DNA of 35,792 bases from an uncultured Acidobacteriia bacterium (GTDB lineage Bacteria; Acidobacteriota; Terriglobia; Bryobacterales; Bryobacteraceae), in assembly GCA_903909435.1 (NCBI GenBank), contig CAIVVT010000100.1, forward strand, positions 1 through 35,792, given 5' to 3'. Positions 1-8,287 of this stretch are shown piece after piece (position 1 is the stretch's first letter; the number at the start of each line of letters is the position of its first letter). Position numbers and translations under genes: made by a program. A model generated the notes under the pieces. It worked only from the letters and a program-made list of their open reading frames with translations. It had not been told where the DNA came from and searched no databases.

Positions 1-175
1 TCTATACAGGGTAATACAAAAACAAATGGCAGCACAACCATCCAACCCACGAACCTGAAAGGACTTATGCGATGAGGAAAGGGCGCGCTACGCCAGCTCG
101 CAGTAAACTCCCGCTAGCCCGTGTGGAGTGTCAGCCGCACTGAAAACGAAACCAGGACTTGGTGTGGGGGAAAGA

Positions 176-252
176 TGGTGGGCTCACGGCGACTCGAACG
201 CCGGACCTCTACCGTGTCAAGGTAGCGCTCTAACCAACTGAGCTATGAGCCC
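176..252 (-). tRNA. tRNA-Val (anticodon GAC)
   Basis: Read on the minus strand, the 77 bases fold as a complete cloverleaf: a 7-bp acceptor stem (GGGCTCA/TGAGCCC), a D arm, an anticodon stem CTACC/GGTAG closing the loop TTGACAC, a 5-base variable loop, a T arm with TTCGAGT, discriminator A and an encoded CCA end. The anticodon is GAC, which reads GUC and so charges valine. The 175 bases between its 3' end and the window edge show no gene, and no integrase or tRNA-fragment repeat that would mark an integrated element. Confidence 0.95.
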
Positions 253-268
253 TTGAGGGACTTCTAAA

Positions 269-2344
269 CTATAACATGGGGGCTGCGGCAGGCTCCACCA
301 TGACAACCGAATGAATCTGCAGTTTCGGCACCTGGACTTCCCAGAAGTCCTTCCCTTGCAATGGCTTGGGAATTGCCGCTAAAACCTGCCCGCCGGGATT
401 CATTTGCACCTTCGCCGGGGCCCAGGCCAGCCGCAGCCTCACTGGCCCCACCTCGGGCACGAAGTCCGTCGTGGCGTAGTCGCCGGCCACCTGCATCCCG
501 GCACTGTTCAGCAGGTGGACCATCAGTTTCCCGTGCTTGCGGCGTAGCACGACCTCGACGCTAGCGGGTCCATCGACTTGCACCAGCGCACGGAAGCGCG
601 GCGCGACCAGGCGCTTTACGAAATCGCGCACGGCCGGAGTGTGGGTTTGCGCGTAGACGATCCCGGCCGGTCCTGGCAGGAGCACGATCTCTCCCTTCCC
701 CAACTTCCGCGAAACCGCTGCCGGCTTGCCACCGCTGCGCGTGTCGTACTCGCCGAAGCGGCTCTCCAGGAGCGTTGCTTCGCCGGGTTCGAGATCGCGC
801 CACAGCCCGTGCAGGTTTCCCAAAACCTCCGCGCCGCCTACGTAGGCTTCCTGCGCGACCGCATCCCGGCCCAGCAGGCGGACACCCGCCGCCGCGCCAA
901 ACAGGGCCGCATTCGCAGCGCCGGACACGAGCAGCACTCCGCCCGCCGAGACGTAGTCGAGCAGCGACGTCTTCATGGCGTCTCCCACCCCCGCCCACTC
1001 GGGCAGCACCAGGAACGGGTAGTGGCGCTTGACCTTTTCGAGTTTCCAGTCCGGCACGACATCCACCGAGTGCTGCAGCGCGCTCAGGACGTCGATCCAT
1101 CCGCGCGCCGAATCGGTCGCGCTGCCCCAGCCGCCAAACAGTTTATTGGTTGTCGAGTAAAGCGACTCCTTCGAAAACACGACGCCGATCTGCGGTACCG
1201 TTTCGGACTTGTGAGATGCGTGCTGGCGCTCGCGGCAGAACTCGCCGACGCGCCGCATCACTTCGATGTGGCTGGTCTCGAACCACCCCGCCCGGCTCGG
1301 CACATAGTAGACCTGGAATCCGCCGCCCTGCGCCAGCACGACCGACGCTTCCTGCTGCAACTGGACGGCGGGCTTGTGGACCATGCCGATTTTGTTCGAC
1401 TCGGCCTGTTGGAAACCCCACGCCATCAGGTCCCAGGGCCGGCCCGTTTGCGCCAGATAGCGGGCTTCCAGCCGCGCGGTCGAGATGCTGGCGTTGCCCA
1501 GGTAATCCCCGGAAAGGAAATCCACCGGCAGAGTGGGCTCCTCGGGAACGAACGTCGAGTAAAGCCAGTTGCTGGCGATCTGGAACTTGGGGTGGCTCTG
1601 GTGCAGCGCCTCCACGTAATGCCGGACGTACGTCCGGAACTGCTCGCGGTTGAACTCGAGGAAGCGCAGCCAGCCTGCGTCCTTCGGCCCTTGGGGCAGT
1701 TGATCGATGGCGGTAGCTTTGCGAAACGCCTCGGCCACGGCCGGCGCGTAATCCGGACTGGTGGCCCAGCACTCGCCATCCACCCAGGCCCCGTCCAGAT
1801 CGTATTTCGAGGCGGCCTCGCGCAACTCGCGAATCATCAGCTCGTCCACATACGGCCCGAACGTGGACGTCTGGTTCTTGTCGCGCTTGCCGTCGGAGGC
1901 CACCCGCGCCCATTCGGGATGCCGCTTGCAGGCCTCTGTATCCCACACACCGGAGAAGTGGATGTAGAGCGCGACGCTGCGGGCCGCGGTCACCTTACGC
2001 CAGATCTCCAGCGAATCCTTGACGATGCCGGGCGCAGACGGGCCGGCTTTCGATGCGGGCCAGCCGAGCCAGCCTGGATGGCCCTTGGAATCGTACTGGA
2101 CATAATCGGGCTTGGCGGCAGCGAGGATGCGCTCGACCAACTCTTCGCTGACGTCGCGCCCCAGCACGGTGTCCTCCTCATTCGGGTGCAAATCGAAATG
2201 CAGCCCGAAGAAACTGTCGGCACGGCGCAGCCGGCCCGCCGGTTTCTGTGCCGAGAAGTCCGAAGGCGCGGCGGCGCACGCGGCGGCCAGAGCCGCGAAC
2301 CGGCGGCGAGTCATACGAGGAGTCACGCTGGAATCGAAACTCAT
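269..2344 (-). CDS. Tat-exported glycosidase-like protein (GHL6 / beta-galactosidase-like architecture)
   Basis: The 691-residue protein begins with a twin-arginine type leader (TRRRFAALAAACAAAP, about residues 12-27), so it is probably exported folded. The central part looks like a TIM-barrel glycosidase: aromatic-rich strands and an acidic segment DGAWVDGECW that could carry the catalytic carboxylates. The following part (about residues 390-580) resembles the trimerisation / glutamine-amidotransferase-like domain found after GH42-type and hypothetical GHL6 barrels, with a small beta domain at the C-terminus. Family placement is from pattern memory; substrate is unknown. The gene stands alone, divergent from the STAS gene. 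The ATG at 2344 is kept because it precedes the whole Tat leader; an internal ATG at 2314 also retains the RR motif. Confidence 0.72.
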   Translation of the reverse strand: MSFDSSVTPRMTRRRFAALAAACAAAPSDFSAQKPAGRLRRADSFFGLHFDLHPNEEDTVLGRDVSEELVERILAAAKPDYVQYDSKGHPGWLGWPASKAGPSAPGIVKDSLEIWRKVTAARSVALYIHFSGVWDTEACKRHPEWARVASDGKRDKNQTSTFGPYVDELMIRELREAASKYDLDGAWVDGECWATSPDYAPAVAEAFRKATAIDQLPQGPKDAGWLRFLEFNREQFRTYVRHYVEALHQSHPKFQIASNWLYSTFVPEEPTLPVDFLSGDYLGNASISTARLEARYLAQTGRPWDLMAWGFQQAESNKIGMVHKPAVQLQQEASVVLAQGGGFQVYYVPSRAGWFETSHIEVMRRVGEFCRERQHASHKSETVPQIGVVFSKESLYSTTNKLFGGWGSATDSARGWIDVLSALQHSVDVVPDWKLEKVKRHYPFLVLPEWAGVGDAMKTSLLDYVSAGGVLLVSGAANAALFGAAAGVRLLGRDAVAQEAYVGGAEVLGNLHGLWRDLEPGEATLLESRFGEYDTRSGGKPAAVSRKLGKGEIVLLPGPAGIVYAQTHTPAVRDFVKRLVAPRFRALVQVDGPASVEVVLRRKHGKLMVHLLNSAGMQVAGDYATTDFVPEVGPVRLRLAWAPAKVQMNPGGQVLAAIPKPLQGKDFWEVQVPKLQIHSVVMVEPAAAPML

Positions 2345-2396
2345 TGCAATACAATCTACTCCATCGCGGAGCGTGCCTTGTGGCGGCTGCCTCCCC

Positions 2397-2402
2397 TACA
2401 AT
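2397..2402 (+). promoter_or_regulatory. possible -10 element for the STAS operon
   Basis: TACAAT lies 26 bases upstream of the ATG at 2429, in the 84-base gap between divergent genes. No good -35 hexamer is seen at 16-18 bases, so this is only a tentative promoter. Confidence 0.25.
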
Positions 2403-2428
2403 GGGGCAGACGGGCAGCGGGAGATCCC

Positions 2429-2857
2429 ATGGGTTTCAGCATTGAGCAGCGCAAACGAGACGGTGTACCGATCCTCTGCCTAAAGGGGCGGCTGGTGGCG
2501 GGCGATCCGGTCGATCAGGTGCGGACCCGGTTGCTGGCACTGCTCGAAGAGGCCAGCACCTCCGGCTTGCGAGCGGTGGTGCTCGACTGCCACGAGACTT
2601 CCTACATCGACTCGAGCGCATTGGGGCTGCTGGTTCTCGCTCATTCGCGGGCGACGAAGATGGGCGGCAAACTGCCCATTTTCGGCTTGAGCAGGCGCGG
2701 CCTGGAGTTGCTGGTCCTGACCAAACTCAGCACGGTCTTCGAACTCTACGAGGACGAAATCTCGGCGGTAAACAGCTGCTTTCCGGACCGTACCGCCAAG
2801 CGCTTCGACGTGCTCGAATTCGTGCAGAAACAGCGCGCAGAGGATGCCGGGCAATGA
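2429..2857 (+). CDS. STAS-domain protein, anti-sigma factor antagonist family
   Basis: A 142-residue cytoplasmic protein. Residues 1-110 form a STAS domain: the strand ILCLKGRLVAGD, then AVVLDCHETSYIDSSALGLL, where the DSSALG segment holds the serine normally phosphorylated in SpoIIAA/RsbV-type proteins. About 30 charged residues follow the domain. STAS proteins of this type bind anti-sigma kinases in partner switching; no kinase gene lies beside it, so its partner is not shown here. The start at 2429 is preceded by GGGAG at good spacing and matches the domain start; the frame is open far upstream, but that part is a shadow of the opposite gene. Its stop overlaps the next start as ATGA, implying coupled translation. 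Confidence 0.88.
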   Translation: MGFSIEQRKRDGVPILCLKGRLVAGDPVDQVRTRLLALLEEASTSGLRAVVLDCHETSYIDSSALGLLVLAHSRATKMGGKLPIFGLSRRGLELLVLTKLSTVFELYEDEISAVNSCFPDRTAKRFDVLEFVQKQRAEDAGQ

Positions 2858-4128
2858 GGCTGGTGGTAGTCGGCGGCGTCGCGGCGGGACTGAGCGCGGC
2901 CTCGCGCGCCCGGCGCCTGGATGGCTCGCTTGACATTGTCGTCATCGAAAAGGGCGAGCGCATTTCCTACGGCGCTTGCGGCCTGCCGTACTTCATCGAA
3001 GGACGTGTGCGCTCGATCGACGATCTGACGGTTTACAAACCGGAGTTCTTCGAGCGTGAGCGCAACATCCGGATCCGCACGCGGACCGAAGCGACCGCCA
3101 TCCGCCACGCCTCGCGGGAACTCGTACTTGCTTCGGGCGAGCGGCTCCACTACGACCGTCTGATCTGGACCGCCGGCGCGCGACCGGCCCGCCGCGGCGG
3201 CGATCCGCGCCTCTTCTGCCTGCACACGGACGAGGACGCGTTGCGTTTGGATAAGTTCCTGCGCGACAAGGCTCCAAAGAGCGCGGCGGTGGTGGGCGGC
3301 GGCTACATCGGCCTGGAAATGGCTGGAGCGCTGCGAACGCGCGGGCTCGCGGTCACTCTGATCGAGAACGAAAGGGACCTGCTGCACCGGGGCGATCCGC
3401 ACCTCACGCAAGTTCTGACTGAGCGTTTGAAGCGCTGCCGCGTCGAACTGCGGTTGAGCGAAAGCGTCGGAGATCCGAGTCAGCTACCCCATGACCTGAT
3501 TCTGTGGTCCGCCGGTCTGAAGCCAAACGCCGAGATTCCAGCCGGGGCGGGCGTCGAAATCGGACGCACCGGGGCTATCCGCACCGACGACCGCATGGAG
3601 ACGGCGCTGCGCGGCGTCTACGCCGCCGGCGATTGCTGCGAGACCAACCATGTGGTCAGCGGCAAGCCGTGCTGGATTCCCTTGGGCACCACCGCGCAGA
3701 AGACCGGGCGCGTGGCCGGATCGAATGCCTGCGGCGGCCGCGAACGCTTCGACGGAGTCGCCGGAACGTCGATCGTGAAAGTGTGCGGGCTCGGCGTTGG
3801 CGTCACCGGACTCTCGGAGTTGGAAGCGCGGCAGTGCGGCTTTCGTCCCATTTCGGCGCGCGTCGAAGCGCTGGAAAAGGCGCGCTACTTCCTGGGCAAG
3901 AAGCTGGAAGTGACGCTCACGGCGGACGCGGGTTCCGGCCGGCTGTTGGGCGCGACGGTGACCGGCGACGACGGGGTGCTGGCCCGGCTGAACACCGTGG
4001 TCGCGGCCCTGCACGCGCGCATGAGCGTGGAGCAGTTAGCCGGTCTCGACCTGGCCTACGCTCCGCCCTTTGCGCCCGTGATGGACCCGCTGCTGCTGGC
4101 GGCGCAGCAGTTGTTGAAGGACCTGTAG
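2854..4128 (+). CDS. FAD-dependent oxidoreductase, CoA-disulfide reductase / NADH oxidase family
   Basis: A 424-residue flavoprotein of the pyridine nucleotide-disulfide oxidoreductase class. The N-terminal GGVAAGLSAA is the FAD dinucleotide fold, followed by SYGACGLPYFIEG whose Cys42 matches the single redox cysteine of CoA-disulfide reductases and NADH oxidases. A second fold, VVGGGYIGLEMA (about residues 146-157), binds NAD(P)H; GVYAAGDCCE is the second FAD contact; the C-terminal 110 residues are the dimerisation domain. No rhodanese domain is fused. Expected reactions are reduction of CoA disulfide, polysulfide or oxygen; which one cannot be read from the sequence. It is coupled to the STAS gene by a 4-base overlap and followed 44 bases later by a thioredoxin-fold gene, suggesting a small thiol-redox unit. 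Confidence 0.88.
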   Translation: MRLVVVGGVAAGLSAASRARRLDGSLDIVVIEKGERISYGACGLPYFIEGRVRSIDDLTVYKPEFFERERNIRIRTRTEATAIRHASRELVLASGERLHYDRLIWTAGARPARRGGDPRLFCLHTDEDALRLDKFLRDKAPKSAAVVGGGYIGLEMAGALRTRGLAVTLIENERDLLHRGDPHLTQVLTERLKRCRVELRLSESVGDPSQLPHDLILWSAGLKPNAEIPAGAGVEIGRTGAIRTDDRMETALRGVYAAGDCCETNHVVSGKPCWIPLGTTAQKTGRVAGSNACGGRERFDGVAGTSIVKVCGLGVGVTGLSELEARQCGFRPISARVEALEKARYFLGKKLEVTLTADAGSGRLLGATVTGDDGVLARLNTVVAALHARMSVEQLAGLDLAYAPPFAPVMDPLLLAAQQLLKDL

Positions 4129-4172
4129 CTGACGCTTGTTGAACCGGACTGGCTTGGTACACTGAGACTCAG

Positions 4173-4655
4173 ATGGCGCGGGGCTTGCAGAAACCGCTGG
4201 AGATTGGCGACCGGGCGCCGCAAGTGTCGTTCTTCGACGCCGACGGCGGCGAACACTCGCTCAGCAGCCTGCTCACCACGGGTCCGGTGCTGCTGGCGTT
4301 CTTCAAAGTGAGCTGCCCGACCTGCCAGTTGACCTTGCCTTACCTGCAGCGCATCTCCGGAAAAAGCGTTAGGATCGTGCCCGTCTCGCAGGACAGCCAC
4401 GCCGCGACGCTTGGCTTTTCCCAGGCTTTCGGCGTTCAATTGCCGATGCTGTTCGACCGCGAGGACGACGATTATCCCGCCAGCAACGCGTTCGGCCTGA
4501 CGCATGTCCCGGCGATGTTCTTAATTGAGCGCGACAGCCGCATCTCGTGGGAGTGGACCGGATTCCACAAGCGGCAACTCGAAGCGCTGGCCGGGAAAGC
4601 GGGCCTGCCGATGTTTCACTCCGGCGACATCGTGCCCGAATTGAAGGCTGGTTGA
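4173..4655 (+). CDS. thioredoxin-fold protein, AhpC/TSA-TlpA-like
   Basis: A 160-residue protein with no evident signal peptide. The opening LEIGDRAPQVSFFDADG is typical of peroxiredoxin/TlpA proteins. The active site is SCPTC (Cys48 and Cys51), a two-cysteine CxxC arrangement that fits a disulfide reductase better than a one-cysteine peroxidase. THVPAMFLIE carries the cis-proline that faces the cysteines in thioredoxin folds. It probably reduces disulfides or peroxides in the cytoplasm. It follows the CoA-disulfide-reductase-like gene on the same strand, so the two may share electrons or a transcript; this is inferred from position only. Confidence 0.82.
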   Translation: MARGLQKPLEIGDRAPQVSFFDADGGEHSLSSLLTTGPVLLAFFKVSCPTCQLTLPYLQRISGKSVRIVPVSQDSHAATLGFSQAFGVQLPMLFDREDDDYPASNAFGLTHVPAMFLIERDSRISWEWTGFHKRQLEALAGKAGLPMFHSGDIVPELKAG

Positions 4656-4668
4656 GGATCGAAGAATT

Positions 4669-4689
4669 AAGCTCCCGTGCGGAGCTTTT
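4669..4689 (+). terminator. weak terminator-like hairpin
   Basis: AAGCTCC (4669-4675) and GGAGCTT (4681-4687) form a perfect 7-bp stem with loop CGTGC, 13 bases after the stop of the thioredoxin-fold gene. Only a very short T run follows, so termination is uncertain. Confidence 0.35.
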
Positions 4690-4795
4690 GGTCGAGGCAA
4701 GCGAGCAGGTTGAGACGAAGCCGTCCAGGATCGCTAAACTAGGTCGGAGAGCTTGAGGCTGCGGTAACAATCGGGACGAGAGTCACACGGGGCAT

Positions 4796-5305
4796 ATGGC
4801 AAACATCAACGAGATCCTATCGGGCGCGATGGCAATCGCCAAAGGCATGGGCGTCACGATCAAAGAGATGATGAACCCGGTGCTGACGGACGACTATCCC
4901 GACGCCCCGCCGAAGTTCATGGAGCGTTACCGCGGTCTGCACGTCCTGCAGCGCGACGACAATGGCCTGGAAAAGTGCGTGGCCTGCTTCCTGTGCTCGG
5001 CCGCCTGTCCCACCCAGTGCATTTACATCGAGGCCGCGGACAACACCGCGCAGACGCGCATGAGCGGTGGCGAGCGTTTCGCCGAGGTCTACAATATCGA
5101 CTACAGCCGCTGCATCTTCTGCGGTTACTGCGTGGAGGCCTGCCCGACCGATGCCATCACGCACGGCCACGGTTTCGAGTTGGCCAGTTACAACACTTCA
5201 ACCTTGATCTACCGCAAGGAGAAACTGCTGGCGCCGTTGCCCGCGGGCACCTCGGGCGAGTTGACGCTCGACCACCCGGTTACGGCAGGCGCGGCGGGCC
5301 ACTGA
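4796..5305 (+). CDS. nuoI: NADH-quinone oxidoreductase subunit I, stand-alone
   Basis: A 169-residue ferredoxin-like subunit of respiratory complex I. Two [4Fe-4S] motifs are intact: Cys61-x2-Cys64-x2-Cys67-x3-Cys71-Pro and Cys106-x2-Cys109-x2-Cys112-x3-Cys116-Pro. These clusters (N6a and N6b) pass electrons from the peripheral arm towards quinone. The N-terminal GVTIKEMMNP and RYRGLHVLQRD stretches are typical NuoI. It is not flanked by nuoH or nuoJ as in the usual operon: upstream is a thioredoxin-fold gene, downstream an unrelated DUF1493 gene. A nuoA gene lies about 5.6 kb away on the other strand, also alone. Confidence 0.95.
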   Translation: MANINEILSGAMAIAKGMGVTIKEMMNPVLTDDYPDAPPKFMERYRGLHVLQRDDNGLEKCVACFLCSAACPTQCIYIEAADNTAQTRMSGGERFAEVYNIDYSRCIFCGYCVEACPTDAITHGHGFELASYNTSTLIYRKEKLLAPLPAGTSGELTLDHPVTAGAAGH

Positions 5306-5425
5306 GCGACTGGTTTCGACGGTGTGGGGCCGGCTTCAGCCGTTTCTCTATCGGGCCGATTTCCGCCGGGCTGAGAACTCCCCACATCACGTCCATTGGG
5401 CGACGTAACCCCGGCGGCCTGCAGC

Positions 5426-5908
5426 ATGAATCCTCACGACGAACTCGCGGCGGGAACGGGGCTCACTCTGGTGCAGCAGCAGGTTCTGGCATTCGCCCAG
5501 GCCCAACTCAAGCTGAAACCGCGCGAGGCCGTCATCGACGCTCGCCTGCTGCACGATCTGGGACTCACCGGCCGTCGGGCGGACGCCTTCATCCGCGCAT
5601 TCGGCCAGCAGTTCAACGTCAACTGCGACGCACTGCTCGACCGCCAGGAGTGGAATCGCTACTTCGGACCCGAGCGCTTTCCCCGCCGCCTGCCCATTTT
5701 CCTCTGCCTCGCCCTGCTCATTACCGCCATGATCCTGGGCGGCCAGCTCGACGCGCAGTGGCTTTGGCTGCTGGTCGTGGCCGGCATCTGGCTGGCGCGC
5801 TCGAAGGCCTGGCCGATGGGCCGCGGCCGCTCCGACATGCTCCCGATCACGCTTCTGGACCTGGCCGAAGCTGTCGAAGAGGGTGCGTGGGTCAAGCCGC
5901 TGCGTTGA
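5426..5908 (+). CDS. DUF1493-like protein with acyl-carrier-like N-terminus and membrane hairpin
   Basis: A 160-residue protein. The first 85 residues resemble DUF1493, an acyl-carrier-protein-like fold of unknown role: DARLLHDLGLTGRRADAFI occupies the place where a carrier protein would have its phosphopantetheine serine, but here no DSL motif is present. Residues about 92-125 form two closely spaced hydrophobic segments (LPIFLCLALLITAMILGG and WLWLLVVAGIWLA), so the protein is probably membrane anchored. The ATG at 5426 was chosen because the region upstream in frame has no family character. It faces the acetate kinase gene tail to tail with only 21 bases between them. Function is unknown. 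Confidence 0.7.
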   Translation: MNPHDELAAGTGLTLVQQQVLAFAQAQLKLKPREAVIDARLLHDLGLTGRRADAFIRAFGQQFNVNCDALLDRQEWNRYFGPERFPRRLPIFLCLALLITAMILGGQLDAQWLWLLVVAGIWLARSKAWPMGRGRSDMLPITLLDLAEAVEEGAWVKPLR

Positions 5909-5929
5909 GAAATTGTGTTCGGCTCGTCC

Positions 5930-7024
5930 TTACCCCAGCACCCGCATCGCGCGGCGTGCCACCACTACTTCTTCGTTCGTGGCCAGAACCAGTACCTGCA
6001 CCCGCGCGCCGTCGGGCGAGATGAGGCGGTCGCCCAACCCCTGCTCGTTGCGTTCCGGGTCCAGCCCGATGCCCAGGAACTCGAGTTCACTGCAACACAG
6101 AGCACGCGTCCGGGTGGAGTTCTCGCCGATGCCGCCCGTGAACACGATCGCGTCCAGCCCGCCCATCGCAGCCGCGTAAGCGCCGATGGTCTTACGCACT
6201 TCGTAAGTGAACACGTCGAGTGCCAGGCGCGCATCGTCCGAGCCAGCCCTTTCGGCCGCTTCGATGTCGCGCACGTCGCCGCCCTTGACGCCCGATAGGC
6301 CCGCCAATCCGCTTTCGCGCGCCAGTTGCCGCCGCACTTCCGCAGTGTCCCAGCCGTGCCGGTCCATCATCCCCAGCACGGCGAATACGTCCAGGTCGCC
6401 GTGCCGCGTCGCATTCTCGAGGCCCGACTGCGGCGAAAAGCCCATGGTGGTGTCCACCGAGTAGCCATCCCGAATCGCGCAGATCGAGGAACTGCCGCCG
6501 AGGTGGCAACTGATCAGCCGGAAGTCCTGCGGCCCGCGCCCGAGGACCTCCTGAGCGCGCCGGCTGATGAACTCGTGGGATGCGCCATGGAAACCGTAGC
6601 GCTCGATTCCGTCCTTCGTGCGCCAGTCGCGCGGCACCCCGTACAGGCGCGCCTGCGGCGGCATGGTCTTGTGAAACTCGGTCTCGAAGGCGGCGACAAG
6701 CGGCACTTCCGGCCACTCGGCCTGGAAGGCGCGGATCGCCTCCAGGTAGATGGCGTTGTGCACCGGCGCGGCGTCCAGGAACTCCTCCATGGCCGCAATC
6801 ACGCCCGCGTCGATCAGAAAAGTCCCGCGATAATGGGGGCCTGCGTGAACCGCCTTGAACGCGACCGCGTCCACACCCGCCGCTTCCGCGCGCAGTTGCC
6901 GCACCGCCTCGCCGTAATTCGTCACGCGCTCCATGCGGCCCCGGGCGAGCACGTGCTCACCCGGCATCTCCAGCACCTGATATTTCAGCGAAGTGGAACC
7001 GAGATTGGGGACTAGGATGTTCAC
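5930..7024 (-). CDS. divergent acetate kinase family protein
   Basis: A 364-residue ASKHA-fold kinase; typical AckA is about 400. Family landmarks are clear: NLGSTSLK near the start, APVHN, FHKTMP, ERYGFHGASH, VDTTMGFSPQSGL, ATRHGD, VFTGGIGENS and TNEEV near the end. Several active-site positions differ from E. coli or Methanosarcina AckA: the RxVHGG arginine is Lys57, the aspartate of FDTAFH is Glu114, and HLGNG reads HLGGS. The transition-state histidine (HG, His146) and the TRxGD arginine (Arg207) are kept. It probably phosphorylates a short carboxylate, but acetate specificity is not assured; no phosphotransacetylase gene is nearby. The start is GTG at 7024, overlapping the upstream stop as GTGA, so it is coupled to the TPR-type gene. 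Confidence 0.85.
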   Translation of the reverse strand: MNILVPNLGSTSLKYQVLEMPGEHVLARGRMERVTNYGEAVRQLRAEAAGVDAVAFKAVHAGPHYRGTFLIDAGVIAAMEEFLDAAPVHNAIYLEAIRAFQAEWPEVPLVAAFETEFHKTMPPQARLYGVPRDWRTKDGIERYGFHGASHEFISRRAQEVLGRGPQDFRLISCHLGGSSSICAIRDGYSVDTTMGFSPQSGLENATRHGDLDVFAVLGMMDRHGWDTAEVRRQLARESGLAGLSGVKGGDVRDIEAAERAGSDDARLALDVFTYEVRKTIGAYAAAMGGLDAIVFTGGIGENSTRTRALCCSELEFLGIGLDPERNEQGLGDRLISPDGARVQVLVLATNEEVVVARRAMRVLG

Positions 7025-8166
7025 TTGCCCGCCTGCATGCCCGCGAGGTTCTTCTTGCAGGTCTCCTGGTAGGGCCCCGCGATGGCCGCGCAGGCCGTCG
7101 TGAACTTCTTGGCATCCGCCAACAAAGGCTTGCTCGCCGGCAGCTTCAGCGCCTTGGACATCTCGTGATTCACGAACCCGAGGTAAAAGTACGTCGGCGC
7201 GAGCAATTGGCCGTCCGCCTCCACCAGCGGCAGCGCAGCCCGGAAGCTCTTATCGGCATCGGCGTAGTTTTTGTTCTCGCTGGCCGCATTTCCCGCAAAG
7301 TAGTAGGCCCGGCCCAGTTTCGAATCGCGCGCCTTCTGCCAGGCGGCGGCATCGCCACCCTGTGGAGCAGTCTTGGACTTCAGCGCCTCAATTGCCTGCT
7401 TGGCAAACGAACCCGCCTTGTCGAAGTTCTTGGCGGTCAGGTAGTTCTCCGTGACCAGCAGCAGCATGTCATCGTTGGAAGCGTCCTTTTCCAGGATCTT
7501 CTCGGCGACCGACGCAGCCTTCTCCGGCTGCCCCGTCTGCATCAGCCCGAACAGGTAATGCGGCAGAGCCTGCCCGGCGTACTGACTGTCCGGGTTCAAC
7601 TTCAGCAGGGCTTCGGCCAGTTCGATCTTGGTTTTTGGATCCTGGACCTCGACCGCCGCGTGCGACAGCGAGTATTCACAGCGCAGGATCACCTGCTTCG
7701 CATAGTCCTGGTCTTTGGCCCACTGATCGGCCTGCGCCTCATCCGACGGCTTGGGAAACGCGAGATTGGCTTTGGCCGCTTCCACGGTCTTCAGAGCCCA
7801 CAATTGGATCGCCGCGTAGTCCTTCTTCTGCTCGCAGGCCTGCAGCCCGTTGTAGGCCGCCAGGGGCAGCGCGGGATCGACCGCGAGGATCGTGATGGCC
7901 GCGGGCACCACTTTGTCGAGGCTTCCGTTCTTCAGGTAGATGGCCTGCAATTGCGTGCCCGCATACGGGATGCCGTCGTGCTTCGGGTACTTCTGTACGA
8001 ATTCTTCCAGCAGGGCCGTCTTCCGGGCCTCATCCTCGGTCTGGCTGGCCTCGGACAGTAATGCGCCTTCGGGCGTTTGCGCATTGATCTCAAACGGCTT
8101 TTTCTGCCAAGCGCCGGCGATGGCGGCTGCGCAAATCAACAATCCGGCACACTTCAAAACTCTCAT
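7021..8166 (-). CDS. exported TPR-type repeat protein
   Basis: A 381-residue protein with a signal peptide (MRVLKCAGLLICAAAIAGAW). The rest is helical and Ala-rich with TPR-like helices: stretches such as GKAYYFAGNAASENKNYADADKSF-type repeats (seen about residues 283-306) and YLTAKNFDKAGSFAKQAIEA (about 238-257) fit tetratricopeptide units. Such proteins usually scaffold envelope complexes; no catalytic motif is seen. ATG 8166 is preferred over GTG 8172 because GAGG sits at proper distance before it. Its stop overlaps the acetate kinase start by 4 bases, so both are one transcript, although a functional link between an exported scaffold and a cytoplasmic kinase is not obvious. Confidence 0.75.
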   Translation of the reverse strand: MRVLKCAGLLICAAAIAGAWQKKPFEINAQTPEGALLSEASQTEDEARKTALLEEFVQKYPKHDGIPYAGTQLQAIYLKNGSLDKVVPAAITILAVDPALPLAAYNGLQACEQKKDYAAIQLWALKTVEAAKANLAFPKPSDEAQADQWAKDQDYAKQVILRCEYSLSHAAVEVQDPKTKIELAEALLKLNPDSQYAGQALPHYLFGLMQTGQPEKAASVAEKILEKDASNDDMLLLVTENYLTAKNFDKAGSFAKQAIEALKSKTAPQGGDAAAWQKARDSKLGRAYYFAGNAASENKNYADADKSFRAALPLVEADGQLLAPTYFYLGFVNHEMSKALKLPASKPLLADAKKFTTACAAIAGPYQETCKKNLAGMQAGK

Positions 8167-8232
8167 AAGCACCTCGCGAGCGTCGCTCCCAGTATGGCTT
8201 CGACCACGCCCCGCTCATTCAGGGCGCTTCGC

Positions 8233-8241
8233 TGATATATT
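8233..8241 (+). promoter_or_regulatory. extended -10 promoter element upstream of the transporter
   Basis: TGATATATT contains a TGn extension before the -10 hexamer TATATT, 46 bases upstream of the transporter ATG. No clear -35 box is visible, which is tolerated by extended -10 promoters. The same 9-base word occurs before nuoA on the other strand. Confidence 0.4.
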
Positions 8242-8287
8242 ACACACAGCCGGGGTTCCACCGGCGCGGCAAAAGGAAAATCGCGGC

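Noticed and set aside
1-175. Possible integration site beside the tRNA-Val gene
   Set aside because: No integrase, no repeat of the tRNA 3' end and no foreign gene content in view; the region is too short to judge.
578-2428. Upstream extension of the STAS frame to give a 759-residue protein
   Set aside because: The extension is antisense to the glycosidase-like gene, has no domain character, and the STAS domain starts with a good ribosome site at 2429.
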